NCBI GenBank assembly: GCA_027484825.1
Contig: JAIXSE010000025.1
Location: forward strand, 186,001 to 250,000
DNA: 64,000 nt
DNA from: Rubrivivax sp.
GTDB lineage: Bacteria > Pseudomonadota > Gammaproteobacteria > Burkholderiales > Burkholderiaceae_C
Direction of reading: 5' to 3'
In this document: positions 62,216 to 64,000 of the stretch, piece by piece
Layout of the letters: each line of letters starts with the position of its first letter
How positions within the stretch are numbered: the stretch's first letter is position 1
Position numbers and translations under genes: made by a program
The notes under the pieces: generated by a model
The model's input: the letters and a program-made list of their open reading frames with translations, nothing else
The model's database searches: none
Told to the model about the DNA's origin: nothing

Positions 62216-63429
62216 CGTCCAACGATCCGGTCACCATGGTCGCCGCCCTGCTGGCGGTGATGGGCGTGGCCACCGTCATCTGGCTGCTGATTGCGGCGGG
62301 CATGCGGGAATGCGCGGCGGCCTGCCTGTGCCTGGCCGGTGCCAATGCGCTGCAGGCGCTGGCCCTGGTGCTGCGATGGATCCCGGAAGCGCAGCTGCAC
62401 ACCCCGGCGCTGGTGGCCGACCTGCTGCTGCTGGGCGCCTTTGCCCTGCTGCATCTGTCCGTGCCGCTCATGGACGACCGACCGTCCCGCTGGCCGCTGC
62501 TGCTGGCCGGCCTGGCGATTGTGGCGGCACTGCTGACCCAGATGCCGCGCGGCAGCAGCCCGGTTGCTCACCATCTGGCGGTCAACGGCACCGGCGGCCT
62601 GCTGTGCTTCTTCGCCGCACGCAACACGGCCCGGCTGCTTCGGCACCGCGACCTGAAGCCGGCCCTGTGCCTGCTGTTCGGCCTGCCCTTTGTCGTGATC
62701 GGCGGCCTGCTGCTGGTCCGGCCCCTGGCGACCTTGTGGATGCCTGAGGTGCCGGCCTCGCTGGACACGCGGGGCGCCTTCAATGTCGTGTGGCTGTGGA
62801 CCGCGCTGGTCATGACGCTCACCGTCAACGGCACCCTGGCCTTCCTGCTGATGCTCAAGCTGGTGCTGCAGATCCGGCGGCTCACCCTGCGCGACCCGCT
62901 GACCGACGCCCTGAACCGCCGCGCCATGGCCGAGGCCATGGCGACTGAACATCAGCGGGTGCGGCGCGGCCACACCTATGCCCTGGTGCTGCTGGACATG
63001 GACCGCTTCAAGCAGCTCAACGACACCCTGGGCCATGCGGCCGGGGATGCCGCGCTCAAGACGCTGGTGGAGCTGCTCAAGCCCTGTCTGCGGGAAGTGG
63101 ACCTGCTGGGCCGGCTGGGCGGCGAGGAGTTCTGCGCCCTGCTGCCCTACACCGACATCGCAGGCGCGGCCCTGGTGGCCGAGCGCATGCGCCATCTGCT
63201 GGAGCGAAGCGACTTTCAGTGGAACGGGCAGTCGTGGCCGCTGAGCGCGAGCTTCGGCATCACCGAGTCGGTGGCGACGGATGCGGACCCGACCGAAGTG
63301 CTGCGCCGCGCGGACGAGGCGCTCTACCGGGCCAAGGCCCAGGGACGGAATCTGGTGCAGGCGGTGGAAGCGGCCGACCAGCGGCCACGTCCCGCGGTCT
63401 CAGGCCAGGGCGACCCGGTTGCGTCCTAG
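62212..63429 (+). CDS. Membrane diguanylate cyclase (GGEEF)
   Basis: A 405-residue protein with a similar layout: seven hydrophobic helices (about 8-218) and GGDEF at 225-390, with GGEEF (303-307) and REVD (294-297). The membrane part is different in sequence, so each protein may sense a different signal. It is coupled to the previous gene and overlaps the convergent third GGDEF gene by 30 bp. Confidence 0.92.
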   Translation: MTSNDPVTMVAALLAVMGVATVIWLLIAAGMRECAAACLCLAGANALQALALVLRWIPEAQLHTPALVADLLLLGAFALLHLSVPLMDDRPSRWPLLLAGLAIVAALLTQMPRGSSPVAHHLAVNGTGGLLCFFAARNTARLLRHRDLKPALCLLFGLPFVVIGGLLLVRPLATLWMPEVPASLDTRGAFNVVWLWTALVMTLTVNGTLAFLLMLKLVLQIRRLTLRDPLTDALNRRAMAEAMATEHQRVRRGHTYALVLLDMDRFKQLNDTLGHAAGDAALKTLVELLKPCLREVDLLGRLGGEEFCALLPYTDIAGAALVAERMRHLLERSDFQWNGQSWPLSASFGITESVATDADPTEVLRRADEALYRAKAQGRNLVQAVEAADQRPRPAVSGQGDPVAS

Positions 63430-64000
63430 GTGCTTGGCCCGCTGGACCGCCTGGGTGGCACGGGCCACCAGCAGGTCGGTGGCGTAGGGAGGTGCGCTGG
63501 CCAGGCCCATGCTCAGGGTCACGTCCAGGCCCGCCGACAGCCGCTGCCACGGATGCACCGACACACTGGCGCGGATGCGCTCGCAGACCTCGAAGCCGCG
63601 GTCGGCAATGGTGTCGGGGAAGACGATCAGGAATTCCTCGCCGCTCCAGCGCAGGGTCAGGTCGCTGGTGCGGGTGTTCTCCCGCAGCAGCTGGGCCAGC
63701 TCCTGCAGCACCCGGTCGCCGATGTCGCGGCCGTGTCGCTCATTGATCTGCTCCAGGCCGTCGGCATCGATCAGGGCGACGGTCAGCGGCCGGTCTTCCT
63801 GCTCGGCCGCGCGCAGCAGCGGCGGCAGGCGGGTCTCCAGGCATCGGCGGTTGCCAAGGCCGGTGAGGGGGTCGCGGAAGGTGGCGGGGTCGCGGTCGGC
63901 GCAAGCGCCGCCGTCCACCTGGATCTCGGCTTCCAGTCGCGAGACGAAGTAGTGGGACTGGGCCATCAGCTGCAGCACGCCGCGGCGCCGTTCAACCGCC
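63400..64000 (-). CDS. Diguanylate cyclase domain protein, 5' part outside window
   Basis: The minus-strand frame is open to the window end and encodes at least 200 residues: RDPLTGLGNRRCLE, ALIDADGLEQINERHG, the signature S-G-E-E-F in RWSGEEFLI, the RxxD site RTSD and final VQRAKHLGRNRVALA. Ser replaces the first Gly of GGEEF, so activity is uncertain. A GTG at 63978 is an apparent start but the frame continues (AVERRRGVL) past the window edge, so the gene is treated as partial. Confidence 0.85.
   Translation of the reverse strand, partial: AVERRRGVLQLMAQSHYFVSRLEAEIQVDGGACADRDPATFRDPLTGLGNRRCLETRLPPLLRAAEQEDRPLTVALIDADGLEQINERHGRDIGDRVLQELAQLLRENTRTSDLTLRWSGEEFLIVFPDTIADRGFEVCERIRASVSVHPWQRLSAGLDVTLSMGLASAPPYATDLLVARATQAVQRAKHLGRNRVALA

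Overview
The window is about 64 kb of uniformly GC-rich, densely packed chromosomal DNA from a Gram-negative bacterium. The gene set points to the Burkholderiales: an LplT-type transporter, RlpA, a Betaproteobacteria-style cytochrome c5, a zf-CHCC zinc-finger gene next to ilvE, the Anbu proteasome-like operon and several cyclic-di-GMP enzymes. A Roseateles/Mitsuaria/Rubrivivax-like member is my best guess, but that is inference from family resemblance only. I see no rRNA, CRISPR array, insertion sequence, integrase or phage module. One tRNA gene, tRNA-Arg(CCG), is present with an encoded CCA end.

Layout. 1-3.9 kb: a partial DacB/PBP4-like lipoprotein, divergent from a large TonB-dependent receptor. 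3.9-6.6 kb: an accessory-looking patch with a DUF3800 protein, a decayed DUF1993 remnant, a 76-residue protein and a trypsin-like protease. 6.7-10.3 kb: a three-gene signalling operon of a small unknown protein, a two-domain KaiC-like ATPase and a GGDEF-histidine kinase fusion. 10.6-12.4 kb: a LysR regulator and an SDR. 12.4-16.6 kb: an LD-carboxypeptidase abutting a D-amino acid dehydrogenase, an aromatic aminotransferase and a PaaI-type thioesterase. 16.6-22 kb: an M20 carboxypeptidase, an ABM monooxygenase, glutathione peroxidase, a DMT transporter and an SGNH hydrolase. 22-27.8 kb: lplT, alr, arfB, a membrane-anchored HExxH protein, and DMT and LysE exporters.

27.9-33.8 kb is a housekeeping run: radA, a small membrane protein, ilvE, zf-CHCC, an NTF2-like protein, a YheT-type hydrolase, an unknown protein and a convergent cytochrome c5. 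34.2-37.7 kb holds the tRNA and a tandem duplication of a secreted lipoprotein gene, copied with its promoter-proximal sequence and each followed by a good terminator. 37.8-44.8 kb: aldo/keto reductase, AraC regulator, SDR, modABC with a candidate Mo-box, and an SDR/LysR divergent pair. 44.7-46.9 kb: a sulfur-stress module (MBL-fold persulfide dioxygenase-like enzyme divergent from a BigR-type ArsR repressor and two YeeE/YedE half-transporters), with an AT-rich symmetric operator between them.

47-49.6 kb: a ModE-like regulator translationally coupled to a CACHE-PAS-GGDEF protein. 49.8-53.8 kb: the four-gene Anbu operon (ATP-grasp, alpha-E, transglutaminase, Anbu). 53.8-59.5 kb: a polar amino acid ABC transporter with its GntR regulator, then nadC and an FAH-family hydrolase. 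59.6-64 kb: rlpA and three more GGDEF genes, the last cut by the window edge.

Functional themes are murein and D-alanine metabolism (dacB, ldcA, dadA, alr, rlpA), cyclic-di-GMP signalling (five GGDEF genes), molybdate supply (modABC plus a distant ModE) and sulfide stress. The least described items are the KaiC/GGDEF-kinase operon, the duplicated lipoprotein pair, the ModE-GGDEF coupling and the protease/small-protein pair.
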